Shown: positions 32,575 to 42,283, numbered from the stretch's first letter. The stretch is 64,000 bases of DNA from Mesorhizobium mediterraneum (GCF_002284565.1 NZ_NPKI01000002.1:177240-241239), one strand, 5' to 3'. Made by a program: numbers and translations. Notes: generated by a model from the letters alone, not told the origin.

Positions 32575-33240
32575 TCATTCGACAGTGGTGGAAGCGGGCG
32601 CCTGGTCGGCGATGTGCGGCAGGACCTGCACCGCGGTGCCGATCGGGCAGCGCTGGTAAAGGTCGATGATGTCTTCCGGGAACATGCGGATGCAGCCGCT
32701 GGAAGCGTCGGTGCCGATGCTCCATGGCTCCAGCGTGCCATGCAGGCGGTAGCCGGTGTCGGCGCCGTTGCGGTGCAGATAGAGCGCGCGCGGCCCGAGC
32801 GGATTGTTGGACGCGCCGCCTGCGACCATGTGCGGTAGGTCCGGCTTGCGCTTACGCATTTCGGGGGGTGGGACCCATTGCGGCCACAGCGCGCGGCGGT
32901 CGATCGTCGCGCGGCCGTACCATTTGAAGCCGTCCTTGCCGACGCCGACGCCGTAGCGGATGGCGGTCTTGTTTTCCATGATGACGTAGAGGAAATGGTG
33001 GCGGGTATCGACCACGACGGTGCCGACCGGCTCACTGCTGAAATACTTGACGATCTGGCGATGCCATCTCTTGTCGATCTTGGCGAAGTTGGTCTTGCGA
33101 TAGACAAAATTGTTGTCGCTGGCGGTACCGGCGAAAAAGGATTTTGCCGCCGCGGCTTGAGCAATATTGCTGGTTGCACCCACCGCGACCAGCGCCAGGC
33201 CGCCGAGCACGACACCCCTGCGTGATAAAACCATCGGCAA
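32575..33240 (-). CDS. L,D-transpeptidase (YkuD domain)
   Basis: A 221-residue exported enzyme with a twin-arginine-like signal (LSRRGVVLGGLALVAVG) and cleavage near AQA. The YkuD domain spans about 65-210: VVVDTRHHFLYVIMENKTA opens it, and the catalytic motif is HGTLEPWSIG followed by DASSGCIRM with the nucleophilic Cys. It would form 3-3 cross-links in peptidoglycan or attach proteins to it. The next gene encodes an OmpA-type peptidoglycan-binding lipoprotein. Rhizobiales carry many paralogues, so a specific role cannot be assigned. Confidence 0.9.
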   Translation of the reverse strand: MPMVLSRRGVVLGGLALVAVGATSNIAQAAAAKSFFAGTASDNNFVYRKTNFAKIDKRWHRQIVKYFSSEPVGTVVVDTRHHFLYVIMENKTAIRYGVGVGKDGFKWYGRATIDRRALWPQWVPPPEMRKRKPDLPHMVAGGASNNPLGPRALYLHRNGADTGYRLHGTLEPWSIGTDASSGCIRMFPEDIIDLYQRCPIGTAVQVLPHIADQAPASTTVE

Positions 33241-33596
33241 TATCCCCCCATGCCAAAAGCCTGGCGGACCATAGTTGAGAATTACTTCGCCTCAAAGTGG
33301 AAAATGCTGCGTTGCTTCAGTCTGCCGTGCCGGAAGCGGAACGTCCGCTTTCGGGATGATGGGGCTGGAAAAGCCGACCTTTTCATCCAGGGTGGTGCCG
33401 ACCGCATTGCGCCAGAAGCAGCGGGATGGGTCGGACGCGCGTCAGTGGCCCTGCGGCAGGAGAGCTGGGGCGTCGCGCGAGCCATAGTCTCAAGAGGCGT
33501 GATCTGTGGTATCATAGGTCGGTAAGACCGGAGGCGCCGGTCCTGCCTGCCTCTGGCCTGCGGCTTGCGAGTCGTGAATCTTTACTGAGGCTCAAC
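33241..33596. other. Divergent intergenic region with AAGCGGA palindrome
   Basis: 356 bases between the L,D-transpeptidase and cyclase-TPR starts. The notable element is GGAAGCGGA-ACG-TCCGCTTTC (33331-33352), an imperfect palindrome containing the AAGCGGA/TCCGCTTT motif that recurs in other gaps. TTGCGCCAGAAGC at 33408-33420 is also found near 26636. I see no credible gene. Confidence 0.5.
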
Positions 33597-35315
33597 ATGG
33601 AGCGGAAGCTCGCTGCCATCCTTGCCATCGATGTTGTCGGGTACTCGGCGCTCATGGAGGCGGATGAAGCGGGCACCTTCGACCGGCTGAAACGTGGCCG
33701 CAAAGAGCTGTTCGAGCCGGAAATCGCGACGCGACACGGGCGAATCTTCAAGCTGATGGGAGACGGCCTGCTGGCGGAGTTCGGCAGCGTGGTGGATGCG
33801 GTCGAATGCGCGGTCACGCTTCAGCGCGGCATGGCGGAGCGTAACGCGAGCGTCGCCGAAGACCAGCGCTTCGAAGTCCGGATCGGAATCAACCTTGGAG
33901 AAGTGATCGTCGAAGGGGACGATCGCTATGGCGAGGGCGTGAACGTGGCGTCGCGTCTCCAACAACTCGCCGAGCCCGGTGGCATCTGCGTTTCGGAGAA
34001 GGTGTCCAAGGAGGTCAGGCAGAAGCTGGCGTTTGCGTTCGAGCCCATGGGCGAGCAGCGGGTGAAGAATATAGCCGAGCCGATATACTGCTATCGCGTG
34101 AACCTGCACGTTCCGAGAGCCGCTCCGGTCGGCCGACTGGCATCGCTCGAATTGCCCGACAAGCCCTCGATCGCGGTCTTGCCTTTCACCAACATGAGCA
34201 ACGATCCGGAGCAGGAAACCTTTGTCGACGGCTTGACCGAAGACCTGATCACCGACCTGTCTCGCTCAGCCGGCCTCTTCGTCATCGCGCGCAACTCAAC
34301 CTTTGCTTACAAGGGGCGGTCGGTCGATGTGCGTTTGACCGCGCGTGATCTTGGGGTGCGCTATGTGGTTGAAGGCAGCGCCCGGCGCGCCGCGGCGCGC
34401 GTGCGCATCAATGCGCAGCTGATCGACGCGATCGGCGGCGATCATATCTGGGCCGAGCGCTACGACAGCAGCCTCGAGGACATCTTTGCAGTGCAGGACG
34501 AGGTCACGGCCAAGATCGTCGAAGCCCTTGTCGGCCGATTGGCCGGACAGCCGGCGCGTAAACGGCCGACGAGTCTCGAAGCCTATGATCTTTGCGTGCG
34601 AGCCCGCGGCGTCAGTTTTCAGACCGGGTTAGGCGCGCGGGAAGCGCGCATGCTCCTGGAAAAGGCGATCGGACTCGATCCCGACTATGCCGAGGCACAT
34701 AGCTTGCTGGCCCTCAATCTTTGGCTCGGCTGGCTGTTCTGGAACGAGCCGAAGCAAACCAACCAGCCTCGCGCGCTGGCGGAAGCGCAGCGGGCTGTGG
34801 CGCTCGACCCTAACGATGCGGGAAACCGCTGGGGGCTGGGCATCATACTTGGTCACGAACGGCGCTTCCCGGAATCGGATGCCGAGTTCGAGGCGACCTT
34901 CAAGCTCGATCCCAATCATGCCGATGCCTGGGCGATGCGCTCGGATCTCATCACCTTAAGGGGCGACGCGGTCAAGGGCATCGAATTCGTGACGCGGGCG
35001 TTGCGGCTCAATCCGCACCCTCCAGGGTGGTACTATTGGATGGCGGGCCAAGCCTATTATGCGCTCGGCGACTATCAATCTGCGGTCGATGCCTTACGCA
35101 AGCCGGAAACCTACCGCACCACGTCGCGGCGCATCCTAGCGGCAGCCCTCGCGCAGCTCGGGCGCCTTGACGAAGCCCGTCAAGAGGCGGAATTCTTCCT
35201 GCTGAGCGATCCCTATTTCAGCATCAGGCACTGGGCAACATCGCAGCCATTCGACGACGAAGAAGTGCTCCAGCGCTTCGTCGAAGGTTACCGCAAGGCT
35301 GGCCTTCCCGACTAA
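33597..35315 (+). CDS. Class III cyclase with TolB-like and TPR regions (soluble)
   Basis: A 572-residue cytoplasmic protein. An N-terminal class III cyclase domain (about 1-170) shows ILAIDVVGYSALM with the first metal Asp, FKLMGDGLLAEF with the second, and GVNVASRLQQLAEPGG. A TolB-N-like segment follows (KPSIAVLPFTNMSNDPEQET, about 190-320), then several TPR-like repeats (AEAHSLLALNLWLGW, FKLDPNHADAWAM). This is a common rhizobial architecture; the ligands and even the activity are mostly untested. Unlike the related protein at 49960 there is no membrane span. Start at 33597 (MERKLAAIL) by homology with that paralogue. Confidence 0.85.
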   Translation: MERKLAAILAIDVVGYSALMEADEAGTFDRLKRGRKELFEPEIATRHGRIFKLMGDGLLAEFGSVVDAVECAVTLQRGMAERNASVAEDQRFEVRIGINLGEVIVEGDDRYGEGVNVASRLQQLAEPGGICVSEKVSKEVRQKLAFAFEPMGEQRVKNIAEPIYCYRVNLHVPRAAPVGRLASLELPDKPSIAVLPFTNMSNDPEQETFVDGLTEDLITDLSRSAGLFVIARNSTFAYKGRSVDVRLTARDLGVRYVVEGSARRAAARVRINAQLIDAIGGDHIWAERYDSSLEDIFAVQDEVTAKIVEALVGRLAGQPARKRPTSLEAYDLCVRARGVSFQTGLGAREARMLLEKAIGLDPDYAEAHSLLALNLWLGWLFWNEPKQTNQPRALAEAQRAVALDPNDAGNRWGLGIILGHERRFPESDAEFEATFKLDPNHADAWAMRSDLITLRGDAVKGIEFVTRALRLNPHPPGWYYWMAGQAYYALGDYQSAVDALRKPETYRTTSRRILAAALAQLGRLDEARQEAEFFLLSDPYFSIRHWATSQPFDDEEVLQRFVEGYRKAGLPD

Positions 35316-36161
35316 GGAGCGCATCGCTTTGGATCGCCGACTTGCTCTCGTCAGGACATACGCTCGTCTTTTGGCTGTGAGGGCAATGCCCGTGGGTTCC
35401 ATCGATCAATGTCCGTTGATGGCGCGCGAGTACGACGTTGGTGATGGATCCTGCAATGTCCGCTTTCGAAAAGCCGGAAAAGCAGTTTTTGTGACCGACT
35501 TGGGGCGCAGAGCTGCCGTTCAGAATCTGAAATGTGAACATCGCCTTCGAGTCGTGGCCTGCCGTTGGGCGGCCGCGAAGGAAAGAGTAGTGAAAGGTTC
35601 AGACGTTGTGATGAGGCGACCCGTCACAGGCTCGCCGTTGAGTTCCGCCCTGCACTCTTATGCGACTTTTCGAGCACAGACCGAGAACATCTGGCCGTTT
35701 TTCGGGTCCACCCGACCCTGAAGTCGCGCTGCCGAGCGTCCCGCATACGCGGACCTTGCCGCCAACCTCGGCCTGTCGGGGTGGCATCACCGTTGCCTTC
35801 GCGTGGACAACGTCGACGAGGCGTTGCCGAGTTGAAACGCCGTATCGTGACATTTGTGCATGTGTTCCGGCGATCAGCAGCCGCATCGCGTTCTTCTCCG
35901 ATCCTTGGGGCCATCTTCGAACGGATGCAGCCAACAATTGGTCAATCTCAAAAGGGTCCTTTCCGCCTATCGCACGGAGGGTAGACGCCCACACAGTTCG
36001 GAGGCACGAACAAATTTCGGCGTATGGACCTGTCTTCCGGAACCAAGAAAAACTATCGTTTAAATCAATTGAAGCTGACATTGTTTTTCGATCGGTCGAT
36101 TCCTTATTCTTGATCCTCGGATGGCTGTCGATCATGGCGCAGCCTTCCCCGGGAGGTCAGG
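35316..36161. other. Long intergenic region, no recognised gene
   Basis: 846 bases with a composition less strongly coding than its surroundings. Frames up to 178 codons exist on the minus strand (35599-36135) and 170 on the plus strand (35660-36172), but neither shows motifs, a ribosome-binding site or consistent third-position bias. GTCCGCTTT at 35458-35466 is another copy of the scattered motif. The last 120 bases are AT-rich and should hold the promoter of the catabolic operon. The region may be degraded genes. Confidence 0.5.
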
Positions 36162-37280
36162 ATGAGGCATGATTTCGAGACGCACCGCCGTCAGGCGATG
36201 AGCATTTTCCGCGCCTGGGGCATGCCTGCGGAGAAGGCGGAGAAATCGGCGGACGTGCTGGCCTGGGCCGATCTCCATGGCCTCGAAAGCCACGGCATCG
36301 CGCTGTTGGTCGAATACAACGAACGACGGCAGACGCGGCCGATCAACTTTCAGTCGAAGCCCGCAATCGTGCAGGAGACGGCGGTCAGCGCCCTGCTCGA
36401 CGGGGACGGCGGCCTCGGCCACGATCCCGCCATACGAGCGATGGAAACCGCGATCGCCAAGGCAAGGGCAGCCGGCGTCGGCGTGGTGTCGGTCCGCAAT
36501 TCCGGTCATTTCGGCGCGCTGGGCTACTTCACCACCAAGGCCACCGATCACGATCTGATTGGCATCGCCGCCACCAGCGTATTCGGCATTCGGGTTCCGC
36601 CGACCGGCGGCGCGGCGGCGCGCTTCGGCACCGACCCGTGGTCCTTCGCCGCCCCCGCCGAGCCCGGCCGGCCCTTCGTGCTCGACATGGCCACGACGAC
36701 GGTGGCGTCCGGCAAGGTCCGGAACAAGATCGTCGAAGGCCAACTCATGCCGTCGGGCTGGGGCATGGACGGGAAGGGCGTGCCGACGCTCGACCCGAAA
36801 GCGGTGATGGAGGGAGGCTTCCTGTCGCCGCTGGGCGGCGCGGCGGAGAGCGCCGGCTACAAGGGTTACGGGCTGGCTGCGATGGTCAATATCCTCGCCT
36901 CGTGCCTGTCCGGCTCCACACTGATCACCGATCCCAACCATTCGAAACAGCCATGGGGCCTCGATGTCGGTCACTTCTTCATGGCCATCAACCCCGCCTT
37001 GTTCCGTCCGATTGCAGACTTCCGCGCCGACGTTGCCCGCTTCTGCGACGATCTGCGCGCAACACCCCCCGTGGACCCGCTAAAACCTGTCCAGGTGGCC
37101 GGCGACCCGGAGCGCAAGGTCCGCGCCGAGCGTGAGAAGACAGGCATTCCCATCGGGCCCGGCCTGCATCGCCGTCTCCATCGGATAGCCCAGGAATCCG
37201 GCGCCGACTGGGTGCTTGCGCCTGCTTCTGTCGACAGTTTACAGTTGGCTGGCGACAGTGAACCGAGGGCGAAGACGTGA
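36162..37280 (+). CDS. Malate/L-lactate dehydrogenase family (Ldh2) oxidoreductase
   Basis: A 372-residue NAD(P)-dependent 2-hydroxyacid dehydrogenase of the Ldh2/ComC/YbiC type, a fold distinct from classical LDH. Visible blocks are DLHGLESHGIALL (36-48), GHFGALGYF (about 111-119), FGTDPWSFA and SAGYKGYGLA. The last 40 residues (from about 330) look poorly conserved. Members oxidise malate, lactate, ureidoglycolate or other hydroxyacids. It opens a plus-strand catabolic operon and overlaps the GntR gene by four bases. GGGAGG upstream supports the start at 36162. Confidence 0.85.
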   Translation: MRHDFETHRRQAMSIFRAWGMPAEKAEKSADVLAWADLHGLESHGIALLVEYNERRQTRPINFQSKPAIVQETAVSALLDGDGGLGHDPAIRAMETAIAKARAAGVGVVSVRNSGHFGALGYFTTKATDHDLIGIAATSVFGIRVPPTGGAAARFGTDPWSFAAPAEPGRPFVLDMATTTVASGKVRNKIVEGQLMPSGWGMDGKGVPTLDPKAVMEGGFLSPLGGAAESAGYKGYGLAAMVNILASCLSGSTLITDPNHSKQPWGLDVGHFFMAINPALFRPIADFRADVARFCDDLRATPPVDPLKPVQVAGDPERKVRAEREKTGIPIGPGLHRRLHRIAQESGADWVLAPASVDSLQLAGDSEPRAKT

Positions 37281-37954
37281 CATTTGCAGCAAGACCGATC
37301 GAACGATCCGAAAGCCTGAGCGCTCGCGTCTACAGCGAAATAGAACGGATGATCCTCACGGGGGACATACAGCCCGGCAGCAGGATCAACGAGGCGGTGC
37401 TTGCCGGGCAGATGGCCGTGAGCCGAGCGCCGGTGCGCGAAGCGACGCGGGCACTTGTCGAGGCGGGCCTTCTCATCGCTATTCCGGCGCGCGGCGTCTT
37501 CGTCCGTGAAATGTCCCACCGCGAGATTGCCGAAAACTACGACGTGCGCTCGTTGCTCACCGGGCTGATGTGCGCGCGGGCAGCGGAACGGCGTACCGAA
37601 GCCGAAGCGGCAAAGCTCAAGCGCCTGATAGCCGACATGGATACGGCGATCGCCGCCGGCCGGATCGTGCGCTACTACGAGATCAACCTTGCGTTCCACG
37701 AACTGATCGGCCGTATCGCCGATCATTCCTGTGCGCGCCGCGTCTACAACGACCTGATCCGGGAAACCCATGTCCTGCGGCGCTCGCTATCATCGCCGGA
37801 GCAGACCAATCTGGAGCATCGCAGCATCGCCGAAGCGATCGAGCGCGGCGACGTCGAGCTCGCTCGGCAGCGTGGGCTCGAGCACGTCCTCAACGGCAAG
37901 GCACGCTGGAAGGCATCCATCGAAAATGCGGCGGCCGCCGTGGCCGCCATATGA
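37277..37954 (+). CDS. GntR-family regulator with FCD domain
   Basis: A 225-residue repressor-type regulator. The N-terminal winged helix carries SLSARVYSEIERMILTGDIQ, then INEAVLAGQMAVSRAPVREA, and ends at RGVFVREM. The C-terminal FCD ligand-binding domain (about 78-210) shows RSLLTGLMCARAAERR and the metal-site His in NLAFHELIG. The GTG start overlaps the upstream stop (GTGA), so it is translationally coupled to the dehydrogenase. It is the obvious regulator of the tct/enolase operon, responding to a carboxylic acid. Confidence 0.85.
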   Translation: MTFAARPIERSESLSARVYSEIERMILTGDIQPGSRINEAVLAGQMAVSRAPVREATRALVEAGLLIAIPARGVFVREMSHREIAENYDVRSLLTGLMCARAAERRTEAEAAKLKRLIADMDTAIAAGRIVRYYEINLAFHELIGRIADHSCARRVYNDLIRETHVLRRSLSSPEQTNLEHRSIAEAIERGDVELARQRGLEHVLNGKARWKASIENAAAAVAAI

Positions 37955-37979
37955 CCCATTTGTCCCAAGGAGATCTCAC

Positions 37980-39152
37980 TTGAAAATTGCAAACATCACC
38001 GCCAGCCTGCATCGCCACGAGATCGATTTGCCTGGCATCGGCGAATCCATCGAATCTCGCATGTTCGTCTTTGTCGAGGTCGAGACCGACACGGGCCTCA
38101 AGGGGCTCGGCTGCACCGGCCAGTTCCTGCCTTGGTCGACCATGCCCTGCATCGAGGATCATATATTTCCGTTGATCAAGGGCATGGATGTCTTCCACAC
38201 CGAGGCTATCCACTCCAAAGTATGGAAGCAGCTCAACAACCGCGCCTATACCGGTGTCATTTCCAACGCTCTCTCGGCGATCGACATCGCGCTGTGGGAC
38301 CTCAAGGGCAAGATTGTCGGCAAGTCGGTCTCGGAGCTTCTGGGCGGCTATTCCCGCGAGGCCTACACCTATGCGACGTTTGGCTACCCGTTCTTCGACG
38401 AGCAGCAGATCGCCGACTACGCCAAGAAGTTTCTGGCCGACGGGCACACCATGCTGAAGATGGTCGTCGGCGGCGAGCCGACGCGTACCTGGAAGGACGA
38501 CGTGCGTCGCGTCTATGCCGCACGCGAGGCAATCGGCCCCGACGTCGACCTCATGATCGACGCCAACTGCTACTTCAACCCGCATGACGCCTTCATGCTG
38601 GCGAAGGCCGTGGAAGACGCGAACCTGAAATGGTTCGAGGAACCGATCCAGCAGAACGACGCGCGTGCGCTTGCCGACCTGCGCAGCCGCGTCAAGATTC
38701 CAATCGCCGCCGGCCAGATGGAAGGCAACCGCTGGCGCTTCCGCGAACTCGTCGTCCACCACGCGGTGGACGTGCTGCAGCCGAACGTCCTCTACAATGG
38801 CGGCTACACCGAGGCGCTCAAAGTGGCGCACCTCGCCCAGGCCTTCAATCTGCCGATGGCCAATGGCGGCGGCTGGCCGATCTTCAACATGCACATTCTG
38901 GCGGGCGTAATGAATGGCGGCCCGGTCGAATTCCACTACGGCATGTGGATGACCGGAAAACATTTCTTCAACGGCACGCCCGACCCCGTGAACGGCAAGA
39001 TGACAATCCCGGACGCGCCGGGCCTTGGCTTCACGCCGAATTACGAAGCGCTGAAGGATGGCCGAGTCAAGGATCCCAAAGGTAGCCAGTTCACCGGTCG
39101 TGATGCGCACGGCTACCTGCTGCGTGAAACCATCGAAAAGAAGAACGCCTGA
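37980..39152 (+). CDS. Enolase-superfamily sugar-acid dehydratase/racemase (MR-like, copy 1)
   Basis: A 390-residue member of the mandelate racemase/muconate lactonizing group. The capping domain covers residues 1-125. The barrel shows metal ligands Asp in LMIDANCYF, Glu in KWFEEPIQQND and Glu in AAGQMEGNRW, with NGGGWPIFNMH late in the protein holding the likely catalytic His. Such enzymes dehydrate aldonic or aldaric acids or racemise hydroxyacids. The TTG start at 37980 is supported by AAGGAG nine bases upstream; the frame upstream lies within the GntR gene. Substrate unknown. Confidence 0.8.
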   Translation: MKIANITASLHRHEIDLPGIGESIESRMFVFVEVETDTGLKGLGCTGQFLPWSTMPCIEDHIFPLIKGMDVFHTEAIHSKVWKQLNNRAYTGVISNALSAIDIALWDLKGKIVGKSVSELLGGYSREAYTYATFGYPFFDEQQIADYAKKFLADGHTMLKMVVGGEPTRTWKDDVRRVYAAREAIGPDVDLMIDANCYFNPHDAFMLAKAVEDANLKWFEEPIQQNDARALADLRSRVKIPIAAGQMEGNRWRFRELVVHHAVDVLQPNVLYNGGYTEALKVAHLAQAFNLPMANGGGWPIFNMHILAGVMNGGPVEFHYGMWMTGKHFFNGTPDPVNGKMTIPDAPGLGFTPNYEALKDGRVKDPKGSQFTGRDAHGYLLRETIEKKNA

Positions 39153-39231
39153 CAATCGCAGCCCCGGGACCGCCAAAAATGGTTCGATCGGTTCCGGTGC
39201 TGTTCCAAGTTCTAACTGGGAGGAAATGACT

Positions 39232-40209
39232 ATGACCTACGGACTCTCGAACTTCGTCAACCATGGCCGCGTTGTCGGCCTCGGTTTGCTCACAGCTGCG
39301 GCCATCGCGGTCAGCGCCGCGGCAGCGGAGTATCCGGACAAGGACATCAAAATGATAATCCCGTTCGGCGCCGGCGGCGGCAGCGATACGCTCGCCCGCA
39401 CCATCGCCGGCGTGATCGAGGAGATGAAGCTGATCCCTGTGAAGATCCTGCCTGAGAACCGTACAGGCGGCTCGGGCGCGGTCGGCTACAGTGTAGTCGC
39501 CAAGGAAAAGGGTGATCCCTATCATCTGGCGACCGTCAGCGTCAGCTTTTTCACAACGCCACTCCTGGGTGGCTCGCCGGTGAGCTACAAGGACTTCACT
39601 CCACTCGCTGCGATCGCGCAGTCGCCCTACATCATGGTTGTTCCTACCTCTAGCGAATACCAGAAGCTTGACGACCTGAAGAAGACGCCGCGCTTCACCA
39701 CCGGTACGACGGGCGTCGTCTCCGACGCGGCACTGCTGGCCAAGATGACGTCCAACGCGCTCGGCATCCAGATTGACTCAGTGCCGTTCGACGGTGAGGG
39801 CGAGGTGATGGCGGCGCTGCTCGGCGGACATGTAAACGTCGGCTTTCTCAACCCATCCGAGGCGATGGCGCAGATGAAGGCCGGCAAGCTGCGGCCACTC
39901 GCGATCACGTCGGCCGAGCGTTCGCCGGCCTTCCCCGACATCCCGACCTTCAAGGAACTCGGATATGGCGAGATTCTGCACACCCAGCTTCGCGGACTGG
40001 TCATGCCCGCGGACGTTCCGCCGGAAGTCGTAACCTACTGGGAGGGCATCCTGCAAAAGGTTGCGACCAGCGAGCAGTGGAAGAAGCAGTATATCGACCG
40101 CTTCCACGACATCCCGGACTATGTTGACGCGGAAGGCTTCAAGCAAGTGCTCGAGCGCACCAACGCGCGCTACGAGACGATGATGAAGGAACTCGGCATC
40201 ATCAAATAG
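39232..40209 (+). CDS. tctC: TctC-family periplasmic binding protein of a tripartite tricarboxylate transporter
   Basis: A 325-residue binding protein. Its signal peptide spans about 1-34 (GLGLLTAAAIAVSAAAA). The mature start YPDKDIKMIIPFGAGGGSDT is the hallmark of TctC/Bug proteins, followed by PENRTGGSGAVG. It binds a carboxylated ligand and delivers it to TctAB. Start at 39232 rather than 39226 because GGGAGGA is then eight bases away. A strong hairpin follows the gene and separates it from tctB, a usual way to make the binding protein in excess. Confidence 0.85.
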   Translation: MTYGLSNFVNHGRVVGLGLLTAAAIAVSAAAAEYPDKDIKMIIPFGAGGGSDTLARTIAGVIEEMKLIPVKILPENRTGGSGAVGYSVVAKEKGDPYHLATVSVSFFTTPLLGGSPVSYKDFTPLAAIAQSPYIMVVPTSSEYQKLDDLKKTPRFTTGTTGVVSDAALLAKMTSNALGIQIDSVPFDGEGEVMAALLGGHVNVGFLNPSEAMAQMKAGKLRPLAITSAERSPAFPDIPTFKELGYGEILHTQLRGLVMPADVPPEVVTYWEGILQKVATSEQWKKQYIDRFHDIPDYVDAEGFKQVLERTNARYETMMKELGIIK

Positions 40210-40220
40210 TGACGTTGCTC

Positions 40221-40244
40221 GGAGCCACCCGAAATGGTGGCTCC
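40221..40244 (+). terminator. Intercistronic hairpin after tctC
   Basis: GGAGCCACC (40221-40229) and GGTGGCTCC (40236-40244) form a perfect nine-pair GC-rich stem with a six-base loop, 11 bases after the tctC stop and 23 before the tctB start. No T-run follows, so it is more likely an mRNA-stabilising or partial attenuating structure than a full terminator. Confidence 0.65.
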
Positions 40245-40267
40245 CATCCGTCGCGAGGAGGAAAGCG

Positions 40268-40735
40268 ATGAGCGTTCAACGGCTCGACCTACTGGTCGCC
40301 GCACTGCTGATAATCTTCGGTCTCTGGCTGATCTACACAGGCATCGGTTATGGCCTGATGCAGGGCACCACGCCCGGGGCCGGTCTCTTCCCCATCATCA
40401 TCGGTTCGTCGATCGCTTTGCTCAGCGCAATAAATCTGTACCGGGCGCTTGGCGGGGTTGAGAAGCTTGGCCCGGGCATATCGGGCCGCGAGGCGGCAAA
40501 AGCCGGGGTCGTGATCGCGGCGCTGCTGATCGCCGTCTGGCTGACCCCGTATCTCGGCATGATGATCGCCACCATGCTGGCTATGGCGGCGATCGGCCTG
40601 GCTCTGCGGACCGAACCGGGCCCGGTTTTCTTTGTCAAGCTTGCGGCGGTGTCTGTGATCACGCCGATCATCCTTCTGCTGCTGTTCCAAAATCTCCTGG
40701 GCGTGCCGACCCCCAGGGGACTGCTCGGCTTCTAA
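40268..40735 (+). CDS. tctB: TctB-family small membrane subunit
   Basis: A 155-residue inner-membrane protein with about four spans (for example VAALLIIFGLWLIYTGIGYG and LFPIIIGSSIALLSAINLY), the size and pattern of TctB. It pairs with TctA in the tripartite tricarboxylate transporter. It lies 58 bases after tctC, across a hairpin, and 25 bases before tctA. GAGGAGGAAA upstream is a strong ribosome-binding site. Confidence 0.85.
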   Translation: MSVQRLDLLVAALLIIFGLWLIYTGIGYGLMQGTTPGAGLFPIIIGSSIALLSAINLYRALGGVEKLGPGISGREAAKAGVVIAALLIAVWLTPYLGMMIATMLAMAAIGLALRTEPGPVFFVKLAAVSVITPIILLLLFQNLLGVPTPRGLLGF

Positions 40736-40760
40736 TCGGCCACCCAAGAGAGGTACCGCG

Positions 40761-42269
40761 ATGGAAACGCTTGCGCTGTTGTGGGACGGAATTCTCGCCG
40801 CCACCGATCCGGCAATCTTCGCCTGCACCATACTGGGCGCTGTGGTCGGCTTGCTGATCGGTGCGCTCCCTGGCCTCGGACCGACCGCCGGCGTTGCGAT
40901 CATGCTGCCGGTGGCGGCAGGCTTCGGCGGCGTCGCGGCAATCGCGTGCCTCGGTGGTGTCTACTATGGCTCGATGTTCGGCGGCGCCATCACGTCGATC
41001 CTGCTCGGCATTCCCGGCGACGCGCCTTCCGTGATGACGGTCATCGATGGCTATCCGATGGCCCAGAAAGGCGAGGCCGGGCGGGCGCTGGGGACGAGCG
41101 TCTTCGCCTCCTTCGTCGGGGGTCTTCTCGGCATAGCCGGGCTGGTGGCTCTTTCGGTTCCGGTATCGCGCTATGCACTCGCCTTTGGCCCGACCGAGAT
41201 GACGGCGATGATGTGTTTTGCGCTTTCGCTGCTCAGCGTGTTGGGCGGCCGCAACGCCTTCAAGGGTTTCGTCGCGTTGGCGCTGGGCTTGTGGCTGGGC
41301 ATGGTGGGACTCGATCCCATTTCCGCCTTGCCGCGCTATACCGGCGGGTCGATGAACCTGTTCGATGGGCTCGACTTCTCCATCGTCGCTGTCGGCCTGT
41401 TCGGGCTTACCGCGATCTTCACCTCCCTTGAGGCGAACGTGGACAAACCGGTTGCCAAATACACTTTCGCCTCGCTGTTGCCGAGGATGAGCGATGCCGT
41501 TCAGACACGCTGGCAACTGCTGCAAGGGTCGGTGCTCGGCTTCTTCGTGGGCGTCCTCCCCGGCGTCGGCGCCTCGGCAGCGACCATGCTCTCTTACGCA
41601 CTCGCCAAGCGCCTGTCGCCGACGCCCGAAAAATATGGCACCGGCATCGTCGAGGGCGTGGCAGCGCCGGAGGCGGCCAACAATTCAGCGTCCTACGGCG
41701 CGATGATCCCGCTGTTCACGCTTGGCATCCCGGGCTCGGCGACCACGGCGGTGATGATGGGCGGGTTGATCATGATCGGCCTGCAGCCGGGCCCGCTGCT
41801 GTTCACCGAGAATCCGCAGTTTGTCTGGTCGGTGTTTGGCTCTTTCGCCATCGGCAACCTGGCACTTGTGTTCTTGACGCTGTTGCTGACTCCGCTGCTG
41901 GCGGCGGCGCTTTTCGTTCCGACAGCCTATCTCTATCCAATCGTCATTGCGATCGTCGTTTACGGTGTCTTCGCCATCGACAATTCGACGTTCAATGTGA
42001 TGCTGACCATCTTGGCAGGCGGTGCCGGGATCATCCTTGCCAGGCTCGATTATCCAGCCGTGCCGCTGATCCTCGGCCTGGTGTTGGGACCGCTGCTGGA
42101 GCGCAACATCCGCCGCACGCTGATCCAATCGCAGGGCGACTTGCTCGTCTTCATCGAGCGGCCCATTGCCCTGGGGCTGTTCATCGCCACGGTTCTCGTG
42201 CTCTCGATCCCACTCTTCCTCAAGCTGACCGGGCGCAAGAAGATCGCCGCGGACGAGGCTGAGGTCTGA
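40761..42269 (+). CDS. tctA: TctA-family large membrane subunit
   Basis: A 502-residue transporter with about 11-12 spans. The family signature is clear: GALPGLGPTAGVAIMLPVA near residue 34 and the repeated GVLPGVGASAATMLSYALAK near 262, followed by EAANNSASYGAMIPLFTLGI. With TctB and TctC it imports a carboxylate using an ion gradient. The ligand is not readable, but the enzymes alongside suggest a hydroxydicarboxylate or aldarate. The stop lies 14 bases before the lhgO-like start. Confidence 0.9.
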   Translation: METLALLWDGILAATDPAIFACTILGAVVGLLIGALPGLGPTAGVAIMLPVAAGFGGVAAIACLGGVYYGSMFGGAITSILLGIPGDAPSVMTVIDGYPMAQKGEAGRALGTSVFASFVGGLLGIAGLVALSVPVSRYALAFGPTEMTAMMCFALSLLSVLGGRNAFKGFVALALGLWLGMVGLDPISALPRYTGGSMNLFDGLDFSIVAVGLFGLTAIFTSLEANVDKPVAKYTFASLLPRMSDAVQTRWQLLQGSVLGFFVGVLPGVGASAATMLSYALAKRLSPTPEKYGTGIVEGVAAPEAANNSASYGAMIPLFTLGIPGSATTAVMMGGLIMIGLQPGPLLFTENPQFVWSVFGSFAIGNLALVFLTLLLTPLLAAALFVPTAYLYPIVIAIVVYGVFAIDNSTFNVMLTILAGGAGIILARLDYPAVPLILGLVLGPLLERNIRRTLIQSQGDLLVFIERPIALGLFIATVLVLSIPLFLKLTGRKKIAADEAEV

Positions 42270-42283
42270 CAGGACTGCGGTAT

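Noticed and set aside
35599..36135. Minus-strand 178-codon frame in the long gap before the catabolic operon
   Set aside because: No motif, no ribosome-binding site and no consistent codon bias; a competing frame of equal length lies on the other strand.
36162..37280. Classical malate or lactate dehydrogenase of central metabolism
   Set aside because: Sequence is of the Ldh2/YbiC fold and lies in an accessory operon with its own regulator and transporter.
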